A stretch of DNA of 46,808 nt from Candidatus Bathyarchaeota archaeon. Its GTDB lineage: Archaea; Thermoproteota; Bathyarchaeia; Bathyarchaeales; Bathycorpusculaceae. The stretch is from NCBI GenBank assembly GCA_016927895.1, contig JAFGLT010000033.1, forward strand, positions 1 through 46,808. Reading direction: 5' to 3'. How positions within the stretch are numbered: the first letter of the stretch is position 1; the number at the start of each line of letters is the position of its first letter. The position numbers and the translations under genes are program-made. Positions 16,804 to 23,876 of the stretch are shown here, piece after piece. Below the pieces are notes generated by a model. It ran no database searches. It had not been told where the DNA came from and saw nothing but the letters and a program-made list of their open reading frames with translations.

Positions 16804-17355
16804 TCAGGTTTCCTTCACAACTATCGTTTCTGATATGTAGTTGAAGATTCTCTGGCGTCTTTTCGGGTATAGAAGCCAGCCTATCAGGCAGTCCAGCGGA
16901 AGCAGAAACGCTTTGCCCACGCTCTCTATAGCCGCGGGGCCTATTCCTATTGGGCTGCCGTCTAAGCGTGTGACTTTTATGCGCATAATCATTTTCCCGA
17001 TGGATTGCCCGTACAAGCCATCCATGAACATCCAGTACAAGAAGTATATGACCCCGCCCACATTGAAGTTGAAGAAGGGAATCCAACTGGGCCAGACAGA
17101 CCACGTTAAGCCCGCAATCAGACTAAACAGACCCAGTATGCCTACTGCAATGCCGAGGATGATAGCATCTAGTAGCCACGCGACGAAGCGCTCGCCCCAA
17201 AACGCCAACTTGACTCCAGACATATCAGGCTTAGTTGACGCTACGCGTACCGTGGAAGCCGCAGGCGCTTCTTCTGAGGACGTAGCCGTCCCGCATACAG
17301 GACAGTATTTTGCTTCTTCAGAAAGTTCATTTCCGCATTTCTTGCAATAAACCAT
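16804..17355 (-). CDS. zinc-ribbon RDD-family membrane protein
   Basis: The 183 residues start MVYCKKCG and continue to YCPVCG, a four-cysteine zinc ribbon (C4, C7, C18, C21). A low-complexity linker (about 24-45) follows, then an RDD domain. That domain opens with FWGERFVAWLLDAIILGI (the Arg-Asp pair), has three to four hydrophobic helices, and ends with GKMIMRIKVTRLDGSPIG and the IDCLIGWLLYPKRR-like region. RDD proteins are membrane proteins, some implicated in transport, but function here is unknown. The zinc-ribbon-plus-RDD arrangement is common in archaea. It is a single-gene unit. Confidence 0.82.
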   Translation of the reverse strand: MVYCKKCGNELSEEAKYCPVCGTATSSEEAPAASTVRVASTKPDMSGVKLAFWGERFVAWLLDAIILGIAVGILGLFSLIAGLTWSVWPSWIPFFNFNVGGVIYFLYWMFMDGLYGQSIGKMIMRIKVTRLDGSPIGIGPAAIESVGKAFLLPLDCLIGWLLYPKRRQRIFNYISETIVVKET

Positions 17356-17551
17356 TCAGGTTTCCTCCCTGTAAGTTATTGCTCTGAAGTATATCATTGT
17401 TGCTGCATTTAAACGCCTAGGCGCATGCGGTTGAAAAATGCATAAATTTGAAAAAATTTTCCGCAAAAGCCAAGTTTTACGTAACCATTACTGCCGTAAA
17501 TTTTTAAAGCCTGTTTTGCTTTTGTACAAGATGGTATAGGTGGCGTTTTTG

Positions 17552-17788
17552 GTGGAACTCAAAAAGTTCACAGTTAAAGAGCTTGAAGAATACACTGGGA
17601 AAAACGGCAAACCCGCATACGTGGCTTACAACGGAAAAATCTATGATATCTCGCAGAGCGGTCTCTGGGGAGGCGGTGAACACATGGGCATGCACCACGC
17701 AGGAAAGGACATCACGGAAGAGTTAGAGCTTGCGCCTCACGGGGAAGAAGTCTTGGAAAGATTGAAACTAATAGGCGACCTGGTGTAG
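17552..17788 (+). CDS. cytochrome b5-like haem/steroid-binding domain protein
   Basis: The 78-residue protein begins VELKKFTVKELEEYTGKNGKPAYVAYNG and continues KIYDIS, the start of the b5 fold (MAPR-like subgroup). The usual HPGG of cytochrome b5 is replaced by GGGEHMGMHHAGKDIT, where the His residues may bind haem. The tail, APHGEEVLERLKLIG, is typical of the prokaryotic group. The chosen start is GTG 17552, 8 bases after AGGTGG. GTG 17540 would add four residues. It ends 1 bp before the converging signal peptidase gene. A TTTTTAAAG box lies near 17500. Confidence 0.8.
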   Translation: MELKKFTVKELEEYTGKNGKPAYVAYNGKIYDISQSGLWGGGEHMGMHHAGKDITEELELAPHGEEVLERLKLIGDLV

Positions 17789-17789
17789 C

Positions 17790-18443
17790 CTAAACACTAT
17801 TTTCATGGGGTGTTTTCCGTCTAAACAACGGAAGGATGAACTCGACAACAACTACAAGCAAAATGAGTACAACAATTAAGGGAACCCCAAACGAACTGCG
17901 CATGAACAGCGCAAGATGCCCAACCCATGGAACACGCATAATTACCTTGCCCACAACAAGGTCTTCGGGGATGCCGTCAGGATAACCGCTCCAATAGTCT
18001 ATTCCATACTCGGGAGTGCTGGGCCAAACGTTTCCGTTTCCGTCGCCCTTAGTTGTGAAATAAGATGTTCCGTTAATTTCTTGTTTAGATATTATCCTGT
18101 GGACAATTAGCTCCGTTGGGTTTGAAGGCTCATGAAAAACGATTATGTCGCTGTCAGGGTAATCTGCGCTTAGATCTTGTGGGTCTACGCCTTGAACTAT
18201 TATGAGGTCGCCTACGTGTAAAGTGCGATCAAAAGGATGCGCCAAACCGTCACAGGCAACGCCGTAGGATATACACATGCTGCCGCTTGAAACCGCCGAC
18301 AACGGATAAGACGTGTTCAGCACTGCCTGCGGTCCATACATGAGGGTGAAAAGTGCTAGGGCAAACAAGCCAATAATGACCGCCGTCTGGAAATACCTGT
18401 TTTTCCAAAGCTTCTTCAAGTTAGCGGTCAAACTCTGCCCCAT
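17790..18443 (-). CDS. signal peptidase I, archaeal/ER type (second copy)
   Basis: The 217 residues are clearly paralogous to the protein at 2993-3655. A cytoplasmic TANLKKLWKN stretch is followed by TM1 (about 20-37) and the catalytic Ser55 in VSSGSMCIS. The HPFDRTLHVGDLIIVQG region and the His in LIVHRII follow, then TTKGDGNG and a C-terminal TM (about 185-205). Shared framing such as CDG(L/W)-x-HPF suggests duplication within this lineage rather than two different families. ATG 18443 is well placed. Two enzymes may differ in timing or preference for exported proteins. Confidence 0.9.
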   Translation of the reverse strand: MGQSLTANLKKLWKNRYFQTAVIIGLFALALFTLMYGPQAVLNTSYPLSAVSSGSMCISYGVACDGLAHPFDRTLHVGDLIIVQGVDPQDLSADYPDSDIIVFHEPSNPTELIVHRIISKQEINGTSYFTTKGDGNGNVWPSTPEYGIDYWSGYPDGIPEDLVVGKVIMRVPWVGHLALFMRSSFGVPLIVVLILLVVVVEFILPLFRRKTPHENSV

Positions 18444-18503
18444 GGCTCCGCCCCTTTGTCGGTTATATTTATCAATTAAACGCCTTGAACGCCTATAAGG
18501 CTT

Positions 18504-19070
18504 CTATGAAGAACCCTGCGGTTTTGCGGTAACAATGTAGAAGTCGCTTTCCAAATCCTTTATGCTCTCCACGGTGAATCCAGCTTGCTTGACAAGGTTT
18601 GCAGCGTGCTCTTCGCTGAATCTTATTTGCAATGGCGGACCAAATGCCGTTGGTTTCTTCTTCCAATCCATGTTCACTAGTGTTCCGCTGGGTTTGAGCA
18701 TGATCTTGGCGTTACGCAAAACTTTTGCTGGGTCTCTGAAATCATGAAGCACAGTATTGTAGAAGATGATGTCAGCGCATTCTTGGCAGAAGACTGTTTC
18801 CTCCGCCTCTGCAACTTCTGCGTGGATGTTTTTCAAGCCTTTTTCAGCGGCTTCACGTTTCAACTGGTCAATACTGGAAGCGTCTATGTCCACGGCGTAG
18901 ACTTTGCCTTTTTCGCCCACTATTTGGGCGGCTGGAATGGTGAAGAAACCGTATCCACAGCCTACGTCCATAAGCGTCATGCCTTCGCGTAAGCCTAGGC
19001 TTTCCAACCTGATTTCGGGGTGATGCCACCGCCGTTTTGTTCCTTCACCGAAGTGTTCAGGGTTACTCAT
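18504..19070 (-). CDS. class I SAM-dependent methyltransferase (UbiE/Methyltransf_31-like)
   Basis: The protein has about 188 residues from ATG 19070 (TTG 19082 would add four). It opens with FGEGTKRRWHHPEIRLESLGL, a family leader. Motif I is LMDVGCGYGFFTIPAA (about 34-49), then AVDIDASSIDQL, HAEVAEAEETVF and DIIFYNTVLHDF (motif IV). The FYNTVLHDF pattern fits small-molecule methylation (quinone, arsenite-like or lipid) rather than nucleic acid. The substrate is unknown. It is monocistronic, between signal peptidase and a divergent glycosylase. Confidence 0.82.
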   Translation of the reverse strand: MSNPEHFGEGTKRRWHHPEIRLESLGLREGMTLMDVGCGYGFFTIPAAQIVGEKGKVYAVDIDASSIDQLKREAAEKGLKNIHAEVAEAEETVFCQECADIIFYNTVLHDFRDPAKVLRNAKIMLKPSGTLVNMDWKKKPTAFGPPLQIRFSEEHAANLVKQAGFTVESIKDLESDFYIVTAKPQGSS

Positions 19071-19177
19071 GCACGTTGTCAACTCGCTTGTACACTAATC
19101 ATTGTTTATGAAGTAAGTGAAGAGTTTTTTAGCGTTATATGTATGTATTTCATAACCAACGGCAAAGATGACTTAAC

Positions 19178-19672
19178 ATGGCTCTGGCAGAAGTGAATGA
19201 GCAGATAAAGAATTGCAGAAAATGCAGGCTTTGGCAAGATGCCAAACAAGCGGTTCCCGGAGAAGGCCCAGATAACGCAAAACTAATGCTTGTTGGACAA
19301 AACCCTGGAGCAGAAGAAGACAATACAGGCAAACCTTTCATTGGCAGAGCAGGAAAATTTCTAAATAAAGTTTTAGCCAAAAACGACATCCGCCGCGAAG
19401 AAGTGTTTGTAACCAACATCGTTAAGCACTTGTCACCCGAGAACAGAAAGCCGCTACCCGACGAGATAGAAGCTTGCGCACCTTACTTAGAGACGCAGAT
19501 TAAAGCAGTTCAGCCGGAAATAGTCGTTTTGATGGGTAAAGTTGCTTGGTTAGCTCCGCGGGTTGAAGGCGTAACTTACATGGAGACGTATCATCCTTCA
19601 GCTGCGATGCGTTTCACGAAAATGAAGAAAAGGTTCGAGGACGACTTCAACAGATTAAAGAAATTGTTGTAG
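19178..19672 (+). CDS. uracil-DNA glycosylase, family 4-like (UDGa)
   Basis: This 164-residue enzyme should remove uracil from deaminated DNA. Motif 1 is VGQNPGAEED (39-48), followed by GKPFIGRAGKFLN. The catalytic loop is YHPSAA near 138-143. Family 4 enzymes bind a [4Fe-4S] cluster with four cysteines. Here C13, C16 (CRKC) and C100 (EACAPYL) are present, but the third ligand, in KCRPPxNR of typical members, is His84 (VKHLSPENR). The spacing of 16 residues to C100 is kept. Gln41 stands where many have Glu. It is monocistronic, with a TATATGTATG stretch upstream of ATG 19178. Confidence 0.85.
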   Translation: MALAEVNEQIKNCRKCRLWQDAKQAVPGEGPDNAKLMLVGQNPGAEEDNTGKPFIGRAGKFLNKVLAKNDIRREEVFVTNIVKHLSPENRKPLPDEIEACAPYLETQIKAVQPEIVVLMGKVAWLAPRVEGVTYMETYHPSAAMRFTKMKKRFEDDFNRLKKLL

Positions 19673-19678
19673 CGGCTT

Positions 19679-19889
19679 TTACCATTTCTGCGCGTAACGC
19701 CAGCCGCCTTCGAAAGTCCCAGCTATGCACTTGACGCATTTGCCGTACTCCATTGTTGATACGTTAAGGATTTTGTCGTTCATCCATGTTACGTTAAAGA
19801 TTAACTGCGAGAAGGTTACTGAGCGAGTTGGCTTCTTCGCCTTCATAGTCAACGTACATCCGCGCTTTCGTGGTCGCATCCGATTTCAT
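19679..19889 (-). pseudogene. possible short or broken gene (two overlapping frames)
   Basis: Two short minus-strand frames overlap here. One runs from ATG 19889 to a stop at 19794 and reads MKSDATTKARMYVDYEGEEAN... for 31 residues. The other runs from ATG 19879 to 19679 and ends with CVKCIAGTFEGGW and a stop. A single frameshift near 19797 would join the start of the first to the end of the second. I recognise neither half. It lies in the 279-bp gap between the glycosylase and rqcH. It could be a decayed gene or simply non-coding. Confidence 0.25.
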
Positions 19890-19953
19890 TGGCCTTGAAG
19901 AGTTGAACATCGAGAAATGAGGGAGGGTTTAGTCCTTGCAAGCAAGTACCTTA

Positions 19954-21996
19954 TTAAACGTTCTTGACGAGCCTGCCTTTGGTGTAGGGTACGAACTCCC
20001 TGATCTGTTCAATTGATGTTTTACTAATTTTTTCGCGTTGCTCCTTCGGCAGCTTCAAAGTTAAAGCCTGCAGGATTTTCTTCAGGAACCCTTTCCCCGT
20101 TTCGTCTCCTGGCACTAAGGTGACGTAGTTTTTTGTTTTTGCCTGTACAGCGTCTACGGCTCCACCCACAAACCGTGTTTTCTCATCTTCAACCACGCCA
20201 ATTGCCAGTTTGAGGGGCGCGTTGCGCATCCAGTTTCGTTTTCCATTCACCGCGAAGGCACCGTGAGGCACGTACTCGCCTGAAGGACCGCTCTTGGTTA
20301 ACTGCTTGGGCTCAACCCAGTAAACATCCGCGGAACCTGCACCTTCACGCCACGCTCTGGAAAAAGAAGCCGCGTACTCGCCAGCCTCGCGTAGTGCCTG
20401 CTCGCTTGCAGTTTTGCCTTCGGTTTTAACCACGACGAAAGGGGCTCCTGCAACTTCAGCGTGGAAAACTGGTTCGTCAACCGCCGCGTACTTTTTGACA
20501 AGAACTTCGTTGCTGACAGCGTCTTTACCCGCGACCACCAAGAACCCGTCGGAGGAGGTGAACCAGCGGAACTTCTCATACCACTCTTTACGTTTCACTT
20601 TGCGCTTAACCAGTTCCTCCATGACTTCCTTTGGCTTAACGGCTTTCTCCTCTTCAGCCTCACGTATCTTCTTCTCAGCCTCAGCCAGTTTTCTGCGGGT
20701 TTCCTCGAGGGCTACTAATGCGCCTGCGGATTTCTGCTTAGCTTTTTTCCCGCGCTCATAGTACTCTGCAGCGTTTTCAAACAGTGATCGGCGCAGGTTC
20801 AAGCTAAAACGCAGGTCATCCACGCAAACGTTAGCTAATAGGTTCCGAGAGTCAAAAGACTCGACAAACGACTCCCCTTCAGCCTTTTTACCCGTCATGA
20901 TTTCTGAAATTAGGATGTTCCAGTCTTTTCCTTCCCTTTTCGCTGCTGCAAACCTGTCTAGGAAAGCTTGGATCTCGCTGGAGTGCGCGTAGATAACGTC
21001 GCCTATGTGCCTGTAGTGTTCCGCTTTTTTCTCGTCTTCACGCAAGGCTTGTTCTTGCTCAGCGATTATCCGCTTCAGTCTTTCAGCTTCCCTCGTTAAC
21101 TTGGTAACTTCAACGCTGGCAACCGCTTTCTCCGTTGCTGTGGCTCTCAGGAAAAACTCGTCCAGAGCCTCATTAAAACTGCCGTAACCCTTAGACCTGA
21201 ATGCTTCGTAACGTTTCAGCTTGAAGGGGGCAACATCCAGAAAACTCCCGTCTTCAGCCAAAACAATATGGGGCTCCGTTTTGAAGTCTGAAACGGCTGA
21301 AAGTAAACCTTGAAGCCCCGCGAATATGCCGTCGACTTCCCCGTCAGATAGGGCATTACAAGGCGCGGTTTTTTCCATGTTAGCCCTCAGCAGGATTTCT
21401 TCCGCGTAAAAGCCGCCGACACCTAGAAAACGTGCCAGCGCCCGGACAACTTCAACGTCTCCTCCGTCTTTTAAAATCTCTCCTAGCGAGTCTCTTGTCA
21501 CTTGGAAAGGGTTCTTACCTACTGAAGGTGGAAACTGGAAAAATTCTTTGCGGACGATGTTGCGGTCGCGCATATGCTTGAAAACCAGTGCTTGCAGAAT
21601 CGCGTCTTTTTCGCCGGTTAGGATGATGTTGCCTTCGCCGAAAAGCTCCAGAATAAGCTTCATAATGCCGTTTTTGGTTTTGAAATGGATGGTGACTACG
21701 CGTTCAAACTCGTATTGTTCAACTTTTTCTAGCCATGCGCCGCGTAAATGTTTTCTTAGCGCCATGCAGAACGCGGGTGGAGTTTTGGGAGGCTTCAAGG
21801 CGTAAGTGGTTAAGTGGAGTCTTCTGCCTGCTTCCATGATAAGACGCAGCGGAGGCTTGTCGGTTTTGTGTAGCTTCAGAATTACTGTTTTCTCGTTGAG
21901 TTGGTAGATGTTGTTGACTCTGGAGTGGACTACTGCTTCGTTTAACTCGTGAACTGCGACGGCGATGTCAAAGCTCGTGAATTCTTTTTTGCGCAA
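19954..21996 (-). CDS. rqcH: NFACT/RqcH family ribosome quality control protein
   Basis: This 680-residue protein is the archaeal relative of Rqc2/RqcH, which binds stalled 50S subunits and recruits tRNA to add C-terminal tails. The NFACT-N domain covers about 1-190 (MRKKEFTSFDIAVAVHELNEA...LELFGEGNIILT). A helix-hairpin-helix region follows at about 190-260. Coiled coil lies at about 300-340 and again about 410-470. The NFACT-R domain covers about 475-590, with EPKQLTKSGPSGEYVPHG and GKRNWM. The D-R pair of the N domain reads E-R here (YEFERVV, about 98-99). ATG 21996 follows upstream A/T-rich sequence. Confidence 0.9.
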   Translation of the reverse strand: MRKKEFTSFDIAVAVHELNEAVVHSRVNNIYQLNEKTVILKLHKTDKPPLRLIMEAGRRLHLTTYALKPPKTPPAFCMALRKHLRGAWLEKVEQYEFERVVTIHFKTKNGIMKLILELFGEGNIILTGEKDAILQALVFKHMRDRNIVRKEFFQFPPSVGKNPFQVTRDSLGEILKDGGDVEVVRALARFLGVGGFYAEEILLRANMEKTAPCNALSDGEVDGIFAGLQGLLSAVSDFKTEPHIVLAEDGSFLDVAPFKLKRYEAFRSKGYGSFNEALDEFFLRATATEKAVASVEVTKLTREAERLKRIIAEQEQALREDEKKAEHYRHIGDVIYAHSSEIQAFLDRFAAAKREGKDWNILISEIMTGKKAEGESFVESFDSRNLLANVCVDDLRFSLNLRRSLFENAAEYYERGKKAKQKSAGALVALEETRRKLAEAEKKIREAEEEKAVKPKEVMEELVKRKVKRKEWYEKFRWFTSSDGFLVVAGKDAVSNEVLVKKYAAVDEPVFHAEVAGAPFVVVKTEGKTASEQALREAGEYAASFSRAWREGAGSADVYWVEPKQLTKSGPSGEYVPHGAFAVNGKRNWMRNAPLKLAIGVVEDEKTRFVGGAVDAVQAKTKNYVTLVPGDETGKGFLKKILQALTLKLPKEQREKISKTSIEQIREFVPYTKGRLVKNV

Positions 21997-22246
21997 GGGC
22001 GTTCAGCACCATGGTCTGGCATCTAAATAGTTGGGACTACAAAATAACCCTTTCATAAGACCTAAAATCTCTTCGCTTTGAGGTATACGTAGGCGTTTAA
22101 AAAGCCAATGAAAGTATTTAACTTTAAACCGGTATAGCTACTATCAACCTAATTTCTACCCAACAACCAACATCATAAAACCGAGGCGTAAAACAACGAA
22201 AAAAGCTGAGGTTACAATCAAACTCCACAAACCAGACGCCAGCGAA

Positions 22247-22768
22247 ATGGTATTCTTCTTCCTTTGCGGCGTAATAATAAGCGTGCCCCTAACCCTCTTC
22301 ATTTACCAGTACACAGACATCCTACTAACAGGGCTCAGTACGTTCACCATAGCCCTAATCTCCCGCGCGTTCTTCGCACCTTTCATCGAGGAATTCGCGA
22401 AAGCTTACCCTCTCTTTTACCGCCACGGCGAAACCCAACGGTCAATATTCAACCTTGCAGTATTAGTCGGCTTGGGTTTCGGAATTGTCGAACTGTTGAC
22501 ATACCTCTCATTGGGCGTACCCATAATCTACAGGCTGCCTGGTCTCTTCTTTCACCCAGCAAGCACCGCCATAACCGCGTACGGCATCGCCACAAAACGA
22601 CCACTGGCATTCTACTTGATAGCAGTTTTCTTTCACTTCGCCAACAACTACTTTGCGCTTATACTGATAGGCGATTTACCATTGCTAAGCTCAATTATTT
22701 TGGTGTCCATAACTCTGTACGCATTTTGGCAGCTGCGGAACAGAACCAAAGAAAAAATCGTAATGTAA
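22247..22768 (+). CDS. PrsW-like intramembrane metalloprotease
   Basis: The 173 residues span about five or six hydrophobic segments. The family signatures are EEFAKAYPLF (EExxK, about 45-48), FHPASTAITAYG (HxxxT-like, about 104-115) and FHFANNY (about 133-139). ATG 22247 falls right at the start of the first membrane helix. The same frame is open upstream to about 22107 and reads as plausible coding (EVTIKLHKPDASE), but has no ATG, GTG or TTG. A TTTAAA box lies near 22121. The true start may therefore be non-standard, or the 5' end may be frameshifted. PrsW proteins cut membrane regulators; the target is unknown. Confidence 0.75.
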   Translation: MVFFFLCGVIISVPLTLFIYQYTDILLTGLSTFTIALISRAFFAPFIEEFAKAYPLFYRHGETQRSIFNLAVLVGLGFGIVELLTYLSLGVPIIYRLPGLFFHPASTAITAYGIATKRPLAFYLIAVFFHFANNYFALILIGDLPLLSSIILVSITLYAFWQLRNRTKEKIVM

Positions 22769-22804
22769 CAAACTTGTATTCAGTAAATAGTGAGGCGTAC
22801 CAAG

Positions 22805-23000
22805 TTAAATCTCGTCTGATTTAGGTTCGTCTGGAATATTTATGGTGAACATTGTTCCCCTGTCAACTTCGCTTTCCACAGGTTCAGCCGCCATGAGCCT
22901 TGACCATACGCATGCAAATAGCCAAGCCAAACCCCCTGCCTTTCGCCTTTGTCGTAAACAAAGACCCGAAAAGTTTTTTCATATTCTCTTCAGAAATATT
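22805..23000 (-). pseudogene. relic of a histidine kinase C-terminus
   Basis: Read on the minus strand from about 23000, the sequence encodes ISEENMKKLFGSLFTTKAKG, then FGLAICMRMVKAHGG and a stop (TGA). In another frame it continues VESEVDRGTMFTINIP and ends at a stop at 22805. Together these match the G2 box and last strand of the HATPase domain of the intact kinase at 42025-45189 (LLFTTKAKGMGFGLPICK...VESKVGKGTVITITLP). A frameshift breaks the join, and everything upstream of the G2 box is gone. This is a clear gene relic. Confidence 0.8.
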
Positions 23001-23113
23001 ACAGTTTAACGTATAATTATTATCAGCATCTGTGGGGCGAATAGAGAAACAATTTATAATTAGGCAACTTTTTAATGTAAGTTCAAATTATAGTGTGCGA
23101 GGACTGAAGCATA

Positions 23114-23413
23114 TTGAAGCCACTTGAGATAATATACTGGATAAGAGTCATATTAGCCATAGTTGCAGGTGTAATAAGTGCTGTAGTAGCTACACTTTTT
23201 GGCGCAGCCGAGTTCAACACGTTCTTGAACGGCGTAACAATAGCCTTAGCGATTTACTTGATATCCTATTATGCGCTTAAAGCCAAATTTGCAAATCAAG
23301 TGGAGAAGCAGTCAAAAATCATGAGTATGGGCATATTCATGTACTTCATTGCATGGGCAGTCTTCTTCATACTATTCTACTCTATCCTGAAAGGACCAAC
23401 CTTGCTAGGCTGA
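23114..23413 (+). CDS. small three-helix membrane protein
   Basis: The 99 residues start with TTG 23114, about 11 bases after GAGG. Three hydrophobic helices are seen at about 5-27, 34-53 and 68-92. Between helices 2 and 3 is a charged loop (KAKFANQVEKQSK). Size and layout recall the archaeal EMC6-like/Sec-related small membrane proteins, but no sequence signature lets me assign this. A TTTATAATTAG box near 23050-23060 and TTTTTAATG near 23068 could be its promoter. Confidence 0.6.
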   Translation: MKPLEIIYWIRVILAIVAGVISAVVATLFGAAEFNTFLNGVTIALAIYLISYYALKAKFANQVEKQSKIMSMGIFMYFIAWAVFFILFYSILKGPTLLG

Positions 23414-23417
23414 AAAG

Positions 23418-23873
23418 CTAAGCTTCACTTTTGTCGATGAAATTCGCCATTGTAGCTTGGCTCTTATCGCTTTTCACAGTTTCAATCTTTTCCGGTTCAG
23501 AACTCGTACTTTTGCGCGTTTTAGGGGCTGGAACATCCATTCGTGTTAGGATACGCATGCAATCAGCCCACGCTGAGAAATAACCGCGGTCAAAATCGCC
23601 GTGGCGCCCATTTCGCATGTGGTCCAGAAACTCGCGACGATACCCGTGCAGAGCCTCCATATCGGTTAGGTCCAGCTTTGAAAAGAACGCGTATACGTCG
23701 CCGTTGGTTTTGCGTGAAAGGTACATGCCGTATAACGCTCGGAAGTAACCTCTGTTCCATTCTGTCTTGTGCATTTTCTGTTTAAGCCGCTCCAGCTCCC
23801 GTGTTGCTTCTGTAAACTGCCTGTTAATGACCAGCTGGAAGTACCGGGTTACTAAGGCTTGAGAGATAGGCAT
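23418..23873 (-). CDS. unknown protein tightly linked to radA
   Basis: The 151 residues are mostly helical up to about residue 110 (MPISQALVTRYFQLVINRQF...RGYFRALYGMYLSRK...RGYFSAWADCMRIL). A polar, Ser/Thr/Lys-rich disordered tail follows. Two similar helical segments, each with RGYFxA, hint at an internal repeat. Its ATG 23873 lies 3 bases after the radA stop, so it is almost certainly co-transcribed and perhaps translationally coupled. A role beside RadA in recombination is a reasonable guess; no known domain is recognised. Confidence 0.75.
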   Translation of the reverse strand: MPISQALVTRYFQLVINRQFTEATRELERLKQKMHKTEWNRGYFRALYGMYLSRKTNGDVYAFFSKLDLTDMEALHGYRREFLDHMRNGRHGDFDRGYFSAWADCMRILTRMDVPAPKTRKSTSSEPEKIETVKSDKSQATMANFIDKSEA

Positions 23874-23876
23874 TTT

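Noticed and set aside
16748-17104. 118-codon minus-strand frame overlapping the RDD gene
   Set aside because: It is a shadow of the zinc-ribbon RDD gene, which has clear domain motifs in the other frame.
22264-22824. 186-codon plus-strand frame overlapping the PrsW-like gene
   Set aside because: It is rich in Arg, His and Pro with no domain features, and overlaps the gene that carries PrsW motifs, so it is a shadow frame.
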